Position numbers and translations under genes: made by a program. This document shows positions 33,373-45,095 of a stretch of DNA of 64,000 nt, piece after piece. Source of the DNA: Cricetomys ansorgei (taxonomy: Eukaryota; Chordata; Mammalia; Rodentia; Nesomyidae); contig JAMJFZ010003581.1 in the NCBI GenBank assembly GCA_026225945.1, positions 5,517,001 through 5,581,000 on the forward strand, given 5' to 3'. Every line of letters begins with the position of its first letter. Position 1 is the stretch's first letter. The notes beneath the pieces are model-generated. The model had not been told where the DNA came from and did not search any database. It worked only from the letters and a program-made list of their open reading frames with translations.

Positions 33373-35210
33373 ATACTTTAACTGTTAAAACACAAACACA
33401 CTAAGAAAATTGCAGTAGTTAAACAACAGACTTGTATAAGTGTCTGTTGTATTAACAGTCACTTATGCCAGTGCTGACACCTGATAAAAGACATGTTTTT
33501 TTATGCATTAGTATGTCAGACAATTACTCAACTTTCTGTTTGCTAATATCCATTCCCTGCAGATATGTAAAAAAAAAATATGTTAACTGTTGCAATTTGG
33601 TGCATCAAATTATCTCCTCTTCTCTCCATTTCTTTATCTTCTAAATAAAAAGAAAAATGTGGTAGTGACTCATGAATTGACGAATCAATTGCAATTAACG
33701 ATTGATCTAAAACAGTGGAAGGGAAAGATTGATGTTCACTTTGTTAGCCCACATTGCGTCTTTTCCAAATGTCTTTTTGTGGACAAAGTGCTTTTGAGAA
33801 CATCAGTTACTCGGAAGATTAAAAACTCAGAAAAAGACCATAGATAGGTCTTTTTTCTCTTATGGTAGAGACAAAGGATTGGTTGCATTTAAACATGTTA
33901 TGAGATATCCTGAAGTAGTATATATGTAGGTACATATACATAAATGTAGGTAGCAAAATTTATTTAAAATAAGAGACCATAAATTTGAAAAAGAACCAGG
34001 ATGGAAAGGGTGAAACTATCCAATAAAAAGAGAGCAAAATGACCCGTTCAACTTTGTTCAAAGTAGTATTTTCAACAAGTCTTTGCTCTTGTGGCCATAT
34101 TCAGTGTACCATTAATATGACATATCATGTAGCATATCATTTTCTATAATAAATGACACCACATGAAAAACAACAACTTTGCCTAGGGATCTACCATTTC
34201 AATATCTAAATATGTGAATTAGCTAACCTTCCTCATACTTTTGTGAGCTTGGTTGTTTCAACAAGTCTAACCTGTGTCGAAGGGGCTGCGTGTGAGCATT
34301 TTCACAGCATGGCCATCTGCTCCAAATTCTCCATATAAAAATTCCATTAATCTAACTCAGAAGGATATTCCACAAAGCAAATTAACGGACTGGAAATTCA
34401 CGGTACGTTAACTCCAGGTCCAGTCATTCTGCTCTACAAAGCTGCCTTTGTTTCAGGGACACTGGTTGGGGGAATATGTTCTTCTGTGCTCTGATCACCC
34501 CAAAGGTTTGCAAAGAAGTAAGTGGAGGCCAAATAAATGTCATTAGTAAAGATATTGGCAGTTCCAAATAGCCCTGATTCTGCAAAGTGCTCAGGACAGT
34601 GCTGATCTCAGAATCTTGCTTCTGCACAACTCAGGAAATAACCAAGAAAACTTACCTTTCTTGTTTCATAAGGGCAACAATTCCTCAAGCTTACTGGGTC
34701 CTTTCATTTCTATAAGATTTTAATGTAATGCACATTAAAAATTAAATATGTAATGGTGTTTAATTTCAAATTAATTTGAATTTTTATATCAAAAGTGTAT
34801 ATAGAAGTATTTAATTTTTTTTATTTTTGATATTATAATTACAGCATTTCTCTCTTCACTTGCCTCCCTTTGAACTTCCCATATACCCCTGCTTGGTCTC
34901 TTTTAAATTCATGGCCTCTTTTTTTCATTAAAGCAGAGAAGCAAAATAATGAAATATATGTTACAGAGTGAGGATAAATGGTCAAGTGAGAAGAATTTGT
35001 GCTGATCAAATCAACAAAATTTAACTGGGCTACAATTAAATAAATAAAACAGACTAGAATGAAGATGAGATATATAACCTGACTTTAAAGACATGAGATA
35101 AATGTAGGAATTTTTTTTCCTATAACAATGGAAGTAGATATACAGAAAAATTAGCTTCTTAAATTCACATTTTTATACTACGTGATTTTTCCATTCAAAT
35201 GCTCTTGAAT
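33373..35210. other. Single-copy-looking stretch with a hairpin and a weak exon-like segment
   Basis: An imperfect hairpin lies at 33434-33468. 34457-34517 is bounded by acceptor- and donor-like sites but is short. No repeat recognised. Confidence 0.35.
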
Positions 35211-35510
35211 GGGGCCAGAGAGATGACTCATTGTTCTGCATAAGTATGCAGGCCAGAATTTGGAAAGTTTTACAGCTATAACCATAATGCAACAGAGGCA
35301 GTAAGGTTAGTAAGACTGCTGGGGATTGCGAGCCACTTCCTTAGCTCCAGATTCATCGTGAGACACTGTCTCAAAGCAATGCAGAAAGGAATGAAGGAGG
35401 AAGACATCTATACCCAGGTGTATACACCTGAACACACAAATGCACATGCACTACACACACATACACCACACTCTCCTAAGTACACACACACAACTGAAAA
35501 ATCTTCACAG
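35211..35510 (+). mobile_element. B4-type (ID-B1 fusion) SINE
   Basis: The head 'ggggccagagagatgactca', the B1-like part 'tcgtgagacactgtctcaaa' and a CA-rich 3' region (35430-35495) occur in B4 order. Confidence 0.7.
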
Positions 35511-35939
35511 TAGCAAATAAGTGAATGAAATAGCACGTGCATGTCCCTTCCAGAAGGTGTATTAGCTGGAAAGGAAAAGACCACATTACTCCCTTCTGAA
35601 ACCAAAGAGGCTAGGGGTAGTTTTTTTCATTGGTGTTGCATTGGTAGGGTTAAGCAGGTCAGTCAATATTTTCTTGATCTTTATAAAAGGTTGTCCTCCC
35701 GCGTCTTTGGCAGCTCCAATCTAGAGACTAAAGATATATGTTCCCTGTGAAATCTGTTCCATATTTCAAAAAAATGTCCAAACTTAGCTACTAAAAAGCT
35801 GATACAGTAGCAAGCTTGTTGTTACAATCTGTGCCAAGGAAACCTTAGGAAAACTCATAAATTAAGCAGAGATGGATCGGGTGCCATCTGGGTTCAGCAT
35901 GAGGTTTAAGTCTGTGTCTGAATGCACCTTTATTGTCTA
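35511..35939. other. Single-copy-looking stretch, nothing recognised
   Basis: No repeat, frame or regulatory signature that I can support. Confidence 0.4.
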
Positions 35940-36080
35940 CTAGCTAAGCAGTGTACCAATGGCTAAATGAGAGGCAATTAGTGTAACCTGTCTGAACCTG
36001 TTTCTTACTCTAAAAATTAGTAATAATATTTATTTCAGTGAGGTAATGTTTTGATTTTCCTGGCATAGTACTAACTTGTT
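35940..36080 (-). mobile_element. MIR SINE, minus strand
   Basis: 'tgtaacctgtctgaacctgt' and 'attagtaataatatttattt' correspond to the complement of the MIR core and central region. The element ends near 'tttcctggcatagtacta'. Confidence 0.68.
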
Positions 36081-37377
36081 ATTTCATGGTAAACATCATT
36101 AATTTGGCAAATTCATTAGATATTTCCCTCATCTTCTTTTTTCAGGGATATTCAAGGATCCCTCCACTAGCCTGTACACACAGGTATGCTCGCCCTTCCT
36201 ACTCCTTGCTTCCTGTGTAGTCCTAGAGAAAGGTATACACCCTTGAAATGAGTTTGAAACATTATTTTTGTGAATTCTTTAAAAATACACTTTTAGAATG
36301 CCCTTGTTTTTCCCTTGAATTAGCAATTAAAACATATGATTAATCTTTGATTTATTAACTTTTGGAAAAGTCAGTTAATGGTCAGATTTCTTTATTCATT
36401 TTAAAATCTTCACTTTTTAATCTCATTTTAAAAACTAATCTTGTTCAACATCATTCCTCTATCCATGCTATATACCTCCTTTCAAGTTGTGATTATATTT
36501 AATTATACATTACTCTGTCTCACTTTATTCTTTGCATCTCTATCTATCAAATATATTATCCATATTGTCTGTTTTTTTTCTTTATTTTGACAAATTCGTT
36601 ACCTCTATTGTTATAGTTCCTTTAAACATCCTGCAGTTTCTCCTGCCTTGCCATTATACCTGACCATTTGGAGACCATTAGTAAGTTTGCACTCTCCTGA
36701 ACATCTCAGGTGTGAGCAAGTAATCAGGGAAACAGTATGGGGATCAGCAGCTATCAGAGAATTGCAGGGATAAATGTAAAACAGCTGTTACAAAATAAGA
36801 GATTATAATTCTCACTCCAATATCACAGAAATGGAAGCGAAGTATTATTGATGATTGAAAAGAAGAATGGAAATCTATGACTTTGGGCTGAGAACTGATT
36901 CAAAAGAACTGAGTTTTAAATTAGAATTGGTTCTGACAATTGATGAACCAATTAATTTCAACTGTATCTTCCTGTCTTTTAGAGCAGTAGTGATGGAGAA
37001 TAAAAGCTTTTACCCAAATAGAGCTACAAAGGCCCTTTCAATAGCTATCAAATAAAATTTCGTTCCTTCATTAAACACAATAATATGCTTGATAACAAAG
37101 GCATTTTAAAGACAATGTGTGTGAAACTATTCCTCCACTAGTAGGATTGCTTATAACCACCTAAAAGGATACCCCTTCCATGGAAAAGTAAGTCCCTCAT
37201 TGTCTGACGTCCATGTTGACACGTGATCTCTTATGTGATATTAACATATGCCAAATTTCTATGGGCATGTGGAAGTCAGTTTACTTCCTCATTTGTTGTC
37301 AGTTAAATCATTTAGAAGCTCAATGTAGCATAATTGCATAAAATTTCACTCATTCACCACCAAAAGAAAATGTACAG
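36081..37377. other. Single-copy-looking AT-rich stretch, nothing firm
   Basis: A 38-bp segment at 36146-36183 lies between a good acceptor tract and a GT donor, but it is too short to support. Confidence 0.35.
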
Positions 37378-37585
37378 GTGGTAATGAGATAGCTCAGTGG
37401 TTAGGAGCACAGGCTGTTCTTCCAAAGGGCCCTGGCTCAATTCCCAGCGTTCACACAGTGGCTCCCAACCATCTGTGGCTCCAGTTCAGGGGATCTGATG
37501 CCCTCTTCTGTTCTCCTCAGACAACAGACACATGCATGGTGTACAGACATACATTTAAACAAAACAACCTACATATAAAATAAAA
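37378..37585 (+). mobile_element. B2 SINE
   Basis: 'atagctcagtggttaggagc', 'ggctcaattcccagcgttca' and 'ggggatctgatgccctcttc' are diagnostic, followed by an A-rich tail with ATAAAATAAAAA. Confidence 0.9.
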
Positions 37586-37740
37586 ACAGAATAATTCAAC
37601 AAACATACATCTAATGAGAGATGTGCTTATGTGGTGAGACACTGTTTCCAATCCAGACCCAGATACTAATTTCTCCAGACACAAGAAATTCGATGATAAA
37701 TTCCTTTTACAAAAAAATAAAATTCTTGAAATTGCTTATA

Positions 37741-38085
37741 TTCTCTAGGTCTAGAATGTATTCTCTAGGTCAGAATTTTATTAAGGACCCAGACACCTAT
37801 GGTTACCATTGCTGAACAAACATGAAATCATAGTTAGGCAGAAAAATGATGCATGCTGCATTTTTCGAAAAATAGCTCGGTTTTTTTTTTTTTTTTGTCA
37901 GTCTTCCAACAGGGTGTGTCTCTGATTCTTCTACCTGCTCTTCAAACTCCTTTTTCCCTCCTATTGTTTTGTCTTGGCCAACATTGAGATGAGGGCATTT
38001 GTCTTGCTTTGTTGTACCTTGTCTTGTTGTGTTTGGTTGTTGTCTCTTGGAAGCCTGTTCTTTGTTTGCTGGAGGATTATAAAAT
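37741..38085 (+). mobile_element. L1 3'UTR-related block, copy 1
   Basis: Colinear with 44690-44990 over about 300 bp. Shared landmarks are 'acacctatggttaccattgc', 'gcagaaaaatgatgcatgct' and 'tgttttgtcttgg'. The right half matches the complement of 17600-17720, an L1 3'UTR. A short tandem ('tattctctaggtc' twice) lies at the left edge. Confidence 0.65.
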
Positions 38086-38674
38086 ATTATTTATGGTTTT
38101 ATAGAAACATTGGTCTAGGTAAGAAGAAAAGATCCTTATTGCTTAAATTATTTGATAGAGTAAAGACAGAGCCTTCAGGATCTAGATTCCCTCATAATGA
38201 GTGTAAAAACACCTATGTATTAGGAAATTTCAGGTCCAAGATAATACCATATAGGTTTATTACTGAGTCACCCTTTTTGAGTACTCCTTATTGTGGTACA
38301 TGCAAGGAACTATGCACCAAACATATGAATATCGACAATCCTACTTAAATACACAGTGCAATATTAAGTTACAATGTCATCATGCCAGTTAATAGGTTCA
38401 GCTGAGAGAATCGCAAGTGCATTACAGAGGCTGAAATAATCAGGTAAGTTTGCCTTTTCCTTTTACTCTAGAAAGAAGTAGAAGATAGTGACGGGGTACT
38501 GATGCCAAGGATCACAGACCCAGTAGTTTGTAATTCCACCCAGCGCTACCTTCATTTTTCAATAGAAAAGGAGCCACTAACTCTCAGACTTAAAGTAAAA
38601 ATTAGTCCAATGTGAGCCTAGCCTGATGCCTTAGAGTCTGAAGCACTCAGAGTCTGAGATACAGGCAGAACGAC
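38086..38674. other. Unassigned stretch
   Basis: A 124-codon plus frame (37974-38348) begins inside the L1 3'UTR block and runs into this stretch. Its first half is L1-derived, so it is not a gene. The rest shows nothing recognisable. Confidence 0.4.
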
Positions 38675-38880
38675 AACCTCACCTTGCCCTGCTCCCACCT
38701 TAGCCCTGCCCATCAACCATGACCTAACTTTATTCACACCTTAGCCCCACACCCAAACACCCATGTACCCTTTGCATAGCCCCCACATTAGCCCCTGCCT
38801 ATCTCTGTCATGGCCCCTTCATTGGGCACTCCTATCTCTGTTATAGCCACACCTTAGTCCTGCCCCTTGATGCCCTTGGC
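38675..38880. repeat. Decayed C-rich minisatellite
   Basis: Variants of 'caccttagccctgccc' recur near 38679, 38696, 38737, 38785 and 38849, and 'cctatctctgt' recurs near 38798 and 38831. This gives an irregular 30-60 bp spacing. The tract is strongly pyrimidine-rich on the plus strand and distinct from the AT-rich surroundings. Confidence 0.7.
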
Positions 38881-40120
38881 TCCATCATCATCCATGCCCA
38901 CTCTAAGATGCATGCAGGAACATGAAGGTTCCTACAGTACTTAAACTAGGTTGTGCTCTGCTGAGTCTTATTATTTTGGTTCAGGCATACATGCTACAGA
39001 AACTAAGTTCTCATGTTGACAGATTTCAGTAGGTTGTAAGCCTGTTCATCCCTCTTCCAGAAAGCTCATCCTGCTAGCTAAGGATGAGGAATTCTGAAGA
39101 TCTGAACTCATTTCCCAGGACCTGGTCTGATGAGGGTCCCTGCCCTGGCCTTTGTGCTTTAGAGATTCATGACCACCAGACCCTGTCCACATGATTTTTC
39201 CTATGTAAAACTCTTCTTTTATTCCTGATTTGCTTCTCCTAACCACCTTATCGATTGAAATATTCAGAAGGTGGGTACAGGTTGCAAACTCCCCTGAGGA
39301 GAGCAGAGGGAAGAGAAATGGAGGTCAAATGTAGTAAAGGCTGAGGTTAGAGAGTACTCCAAAACACTGAGCAGGTTCTTTCCTTGCTTCCAAATTTACA
39401 GCTAGAGGATTGATTCTATACCTTCCCACTAGAACCAGTTGTCCACAAGGAGAAAACATCGTCCAAAGGAAAACAGAAAAAAAGAATGACTTCTATCAGA
39501 AAATCTTCCTGTCAACCTAGATCAAGAACTGGATGGTAGAGTCTCATGATCATGAGGGCAGATGAAGGAAAGAATTTTCTGTCTTAATGCATTATTAGCA
39601 AAGAGGAAATCTTGGAATTTCTTAAAAGAAAGGATGTGGAAGGAAATATAACAGGCAATTTGATGTAGATACCAAAGTTCTGATATCAGACTATAAGAAT
39701 TCACTGCCATATCTGCAGAACCCCGAGAGACTGGTGGTCTCTCAAATATCACTGAAGATGTCAATTATTTTCATGTACCATTTGTTGCCATTTTATATAA
39801 CATCATGTAACAGATTATTCAATTTGCTAGCACTTTCATATCATCCCATGATTCTGTCCATGGAAAGCACCAAGAAGCACCATAGACAGAGACAATGCAG
39901 TTAGGAAGGGTTATATCTTATATAAATTTGATCTTTTGCAATTGTGATTGGATCTGTGCTATCTATATTACAAGTATATGCAGTCATATATTATCATAAC
40001 TATAATACTTTTCAAAGACTAGTATTTGTAGATAACTTCATACATCTATCATATTACAGTTAATTCGAATATTCATATCTTATGCACATAATTCTGCAAT
40101 TTATAAAATTACATTGTATA
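38881..40120. other. Single-copy-looking stretch, nothing recognised
   Basis: Short frames of 66 and 80 codons on the minus strand have no recognisable content. Confidence 0.4.
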
Positions 40121-40281
40121 GGACTGGAGAGATGGCTCAGCAGTTAATGGCATTTGCTACTTCCAGAGAATCTGACTTGTGCCCAACACCCAGTTCGGAT
40201 GCTTCACAACCACCTATAACTCTGGCTCATGTGCACAATGACAGATATACATACACATGACAGAAAATAAAATTTAAAAAA
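40121..40281 (+). mobile_element. B2 SINE
   Basis: 'ggactggagagatggctcag' at the head and an A-rich end. The flanks 'aattacattgta' (left) and 'aattaaattgca' (right) are a plausible target-site duplication with two mismatches. Confidence 0.85.
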
Positions 40282-42502
40282 TAATTAAATTGCAGGAATT
40301 ACCAAGTAAAATAGTGTAAGTGAACTACTTGTAATGTTTCTATAAAATGAAATGCTCAGTTATTTTCCACCTACCATAAGCATGCAATACTCCCTTGATG
40401 TAAGATGTTTATATTTCATTTCATAGTTGTATCAGATCAGACTGCTAATCATTGTATTAGCTAAAATCTGCTTATAACAGCTTGACTAAATACGGAGTTA
40501 TTTTTACCTGATAACATGAATCCAAAAACAGGTATAACTGGCATAGCAGTTCCACAACATCCTACGTGCTCTAGAAGCCTATGTCTTTCTAGTACACCCG
40601 TTCCCATGATTGTCACAGGGCCTCAAGATAAGTGTCCACTGCTAGCTCCTGTGGGATCTACAACTACAGAAGAACTTGTTGGGAAGATTCCTTTTATCAG
40701 ATAAGCTGAATGACAAGAGTTGTACTTTTATCTTGTTTGGAACAGTAGCGAGGTATATAGTTTTATTTCATTTTACCTGATTACAAATTGTAGTAAAAAG
40801 TATACTTCTTTTAATAAAATAGAGATTCCAACTAAAATTAAGCCAAAAAGGGGTAGATTTTGTAGTCATAAAAACCTTAAAGAAAGCAGAAGCAAGGGAA
40901 AAGAAGTAGGTTGAATATTCCAATGTTATTTTCTCTAAGGAGGATGAGCAGAGGAGTTGTCCTCATTAGACCAGCTCTCGATTTGATGATTTCTGCACAG
41001 TTGCTCAGAATCTCTTCATTTTAGGAAGCTGCTCACTCGGTTACCAGTGTAATTATGAATCACCTATCTCTAGTGTCTCAGATGTGACTTGATCTAGTCT
41101 GTTGAGGACTTATGCAGGAGCTCACTCCAAAATAATAGTCTCCCATTAATTTTGTTTCATGTCTTATAATCCTTCCTGCAAATACTATCTTAGTCTGTTT
41201 GGTTGACTCCTAAGATTCTCCTATTAAGATTCCAAAAGTTAAAAGTACATAAGATGGAAATGGTTTCTCATCTGACAAAGAGGTCGCTGAATAAATATAA
41301 TTACTTCAAAGATCCATTGTCAAAATGAAGCAGTATTCTAGGAAAAGTCTGTCAAATGATATACTAATTTTTCCAAAGACAAACTGCAATGATTCTTGTG
41401 TGATAACTTGTGTAATAAAGATCTTCCTCCAGTCTTTCCCAACACAAGAGGGAATATAAGGATCTAGCTTGATGTCACTTAATTATATTTCATGAAATTT
41501 ATAAATAACCATTTTTTGTTTCAATAACAGGGAGAAATTGAAAATATACTCTAGGAAAATAGGTATGTTCAATGCATTATGAAAGATGTACTGCTGCGTT
41601 TTTATAATAAGAAAAATACAAAAACATCGGGCAGTGCCTTCCTGCCTCAGGAGAATGTCCCGACATTTCATATTTCCAAGACAGAATGACATAAAAATAC
41701 TATTAAGATCTTCTATGAATCAGTTTCATTTGCTATGTGACTCAGGAGTTAGTCTGAAAGCAAATTCCTGCCAGCGTGCAATAAGCGATAGGAAAACTTC
41801 TACTTCTTACCATGGCTGAGTTAAGCTTTGAATTGGAATTGAAAAAAACCCAATAGCAAACTAAAAGTTCTACATTTCTCAAATACAAATGCATGCAAAA
41901 GTGTCTTAAAACTCATTCATGAGACTGATGCTCACAATCCATAATCATCCCAAATTTTCTAGCAAAAGCAGCACGGGTTCAATGAAATTACTGATGGAAA
42001 TCAATTTGATACATAATGAACTTTTAAAAACATATCAGGAAATATAAAATACCTTGCATAAAACAATGTTTATTGAAGTCCATAGCTTCAGTATATTCTT
42101 ATCATGGAAGAAAACAATCCATTAGACTCTGGTCCAAAGAACAACTTTTGAGTTCCATAGCAGAAATATATACCTATTCCCAATTTTATGGGAGGGATCA
42201 CCAAAATTATTTGAAAGATTTGGAAATTTTTATTTTTTTTCAAGAGTATAATGTTTCAATTAATCCACAAAAATTACTGTCAAAGTAGTCCTTCTGTTTC
42301 TCAAAATCAGTGCTACAGGAGGAACTGCCAAGATGTTTGCACTGTAAGAAGAGATGTGAAATCCCTTCTTGATCAGAAACATACCAACTCACTGCACTCA
42401 GCTCCTGACAAAGAAGTCTTTTAGATATCATATCCCTTTCAGTATTAACCTGAACTTGATGTCTGTGCTTATTCCTTCTGCAATTGTGTTTAAGATGATA
42501 AT
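40282..42502. other. Single-copy-looking stretch, nothing recognised
   Basis: About 2.2 kb with no identifiable repeat. The unusual lack of rodent repeats over this length is mildly notable. The last six bases (42497-42502, 'gataat') are the left target-site duplication of the LTR. Confidence 0.4.
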
Positions 42503-42995
42503 TGTAGCAGTGTGGTACAATTTTTTACCCTCCATTTAGGGAAGGAGAAAAGAAAGATAGAAATTTTCATTGCTTTTGCATGTGGCCTTGATATAGAATG
42601 AGGGAAAGGTAGAAATCTTCATGGCCTCTGTTAGGCTGTCCTAAGCTCAAAGGAGACTAGCTGACAGCGAGTTAGACCAGCATCTCAGCTCATCATCTAG
42701 AAACATAATCTCTCCAACCTTTATTCTTTTAGGAATTATCACACTATTCTCACACTATTATCTTGGAGCTAAAGACCTTTTATGCCCTAAGACAAAAGTT
42801 CCCATAAAACCCAAGCAACACACAATCCCAAGAACAAGCCACACATGCCAGAAGGATGGCATCGAACCAAATCATAGCCACCTGCATCAAACATTCCAAA
42901 CCCAACTTGTAAACAACTATACCACAGCTGGGGTGGGCACACAAACCTAATCCAAACCCAAAATAACAAAAACTTCTTCCAAGTGTTCCTCTACA
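42503..42995 (-). mobile_element. Solo LTR, copy 2, with 6-bp target-site duplication
   Basis: 493 bp. On the minus strand it begins TGTAGAGG and ends GCTACA, with a TATA-like 'gggcataaaagg' and an 'agaataaagg' poly(A) signal. The six bases 'gataat' directly abut both ends (42497-42502 and 42996-43001). TG…CA ends plus a 6-bp duplication are the signature of retroviral integration and fit class II (ERVK-type) elements. No internal retroviral sequence remains, so it is a solo LTR. Copy 1 is at 28.7 kb. Confidence 0.85.
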
Positions 42996-44395
42996 GATAA
43001 TTATATCAAAGGATTTGAAGACATAAGGTATGTCTTGCACATACATGGTGTTACTGAAATTACAATGTTTTAAATTAAAAAAAAATACTGTTGTCACTTT
43101 TATTCTTTAAATGATATTTTACATTAAATTGTATATATTTCATAGCAATTTGTGAATGTATAGTTTTTGGTGTTGTCCCAGGCTAATTTCTAAATGCCAC
43201 TTGAATAATGAATTTCCTTTCAAAGGACATCCATCAATGACTAGGAAGGTAAGCCACAAATTCAGCATTTTTTATAAGGGAGTTTCAGGAAATTCCCAAA
43301 CCCTGTCTCTTTCTAAGTTACAGAACAACCATTTTGCCTGAAATATGGAGCAAATGCAAATGATAACATTCTCGAATTGGGATTCAGTGAAGCAACAACA
43401 ATCTATGCAAACTGGTGAACAACACTGAAAATCCGAAGTCTACAGCAGCATCCTAGATCCAAAGGGCAACATGGTCCACCAGATTGCGATATTTCATTTA
43501 TATAAGATTGAAAATGTGTGTAATATTTTAGTTAGCAAGATCCTCTCTCTGCCATTAATTAAACATAAGCATAATTGAAGGTTGGGTTTGAGAACTTCCT
43601 CTGCATTGTAACCTCTTTGAATACTGGATGATATCTAACACAGCCATCCAGATTTTTCATTCAATAGTACAGAGTGTCAAGAGCTAACTAATGATATCAA
43701 GGGTTAATTAGCCATTGCTAGAGAATGAATTAAATAAACACATTGAAATACTTTAAAAAATAATTTACATGCAATTTAGCAATGATTTAGAATGTAAATA
43801 TGTTCACAATATTATGAAAATAAGTACCTTGTATTAAGAACATTTATTCAAACCCCATAATATTGGGTGAATAGATTTAGTAGGTGAAAAAATTCAGGAA
43901 TATTTTGCCTCATGTTCCTTTCCACAAGTAAGCCTGAAGTTTTTTCCACTCGGTGTTTAGAATTCTTGTAATCTTAGTTCAAATTTAAATTTAAAAAAAT
44001 GAAAGTTGAAGATGAGATGGTTTAAGTTTATTGTAAAAAAAAAAGTAGAACAGAAGAAAAGACATATCAGGATGAATAACCTGAAAAATGTATAATATCT
44101 AAATGAGAAATAGAAATTTCACCTGAGATGTAACCCAGATATTTTCATGTGAACATCCACACTGTGAAATTACCTGTGTACATATTTAAGTATCTGGAAA
44201 CCATCATGAATTGAATTTTAAAATAGGACAAAGTTTAGAGGAATAAAAATGGTCCTTGGCCTCTGAACAAGGACTTTAACATCTTAAAATAATTATAGTA
44301 TAAAGTTTTTTTTTTTTAATAATGGAAGCCATAAGTCTAAGAACATTAATTATGGAGGAGGAAAAACATTTTCAAATATATAATAAAATATAGTA
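42996..44395. other. Single-copy-looking AT-rich stretch, nothing firm
   Basis: A 67-bp segment near 43186-43252 has exon-like borders but is weak. No repeats recognised. Confidence 0.35.
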
Positions 44396-44625
44396 ATTAG
44401 AGACTAGAGATGTGTCGCAGTGGTTAAGAGCAGTTGCAGCTCTCGCAGAGGACCTGGGATTAGTTCATATCACAGGTATGGTGCTCACAACATTCTGTAC
44501 CTCTTGTTCTGGGGGATCTGATGCCCTCTTCTGACCTCTGAGGGTACTGCATGCACATGGTGCACACATCAACATTTAGGTAAACTAACAAGCATAAAAT
44601 AAAACCAAATAAATCTTTAGCTCTC
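44396..44625 (+). mobile_element. B2 SINE
   Basis: 'cgcagtggttaagagcagtt' and 'gggggatctgatgccctctt' are diagnostic. The tail 'aataaatctttag' is typical of B2 3' ends. Confidence 0.88.
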
Positions 44626-44689
44626 CAAACTAATAGGACATATTTAAGAGGAAGTTTATCAGTTAAACTCTGTGACCTGAAGCCTACTT

Positions 44690-45095
44690 CTCTAGGTTGG
44701 CATTTTATTAAGGACTCAGACACCTATGGTTACCATTGTTGAACAAACATGAAATCATAGTTTGGCAGAAAAATGATGCATGCTGAACCTTTTGAAAAAT
44801 AGCTTGGATTTTTTTGTCAGTCTCCTAACAGTGTGAGTGGGTGTGTCTCTGATTCTTTTGCCTGCTCTTGGAACTCCTTTTTCCCTCCTATTGTTTTGTC
44901 TTGTCCAACCTTGAGATGAGGGCTTTTGTCTTGCTTTATTGTACCTGTTCTTGCTGTGTTTGGTTGTTGTCTCTTGGAAGCCTGTACTTTACTGAATGTA
45001 AATGGAGGAGTAGGAAATGGCAGGAATGGAGGGAAGGGAAACTATAGTAAGATATATCGTATAAGAGAAGAATATATTTTCAACAAAAAAATAAT
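44690..45095 (+). mobile_element. L1 3' end, copy 2 of the block
   Basis: Shares the 37.7-kb block and extends further, through 'gcctgtactttactgaatgt', a purine-rich 3'UTR end and 'ataagagaagaatatatttt' into an A-rich tail near 45090. This is the ordinary 3' terminus of an Lx-like L1. Confidence 0.75.

Noticed and set aside
36146..36183. 38-bp microexon between a good acceptor and a GTATGC donor
   Set aside because: Too short to judge and the donor is weak. Such pairs are expected by chance in 64 kb.
37974..38348. 124-codon plus frame, the longest in the window
   Set aside because: Its first third is L1 3'UTR-derived and the rest has no domain or splice context.
43186..43252. 67-bp exon-like segment with 'gtaagc' donor
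   Set aside because: Weak acceptor, short, and a phase incompatible with the 23.3-kb exon.
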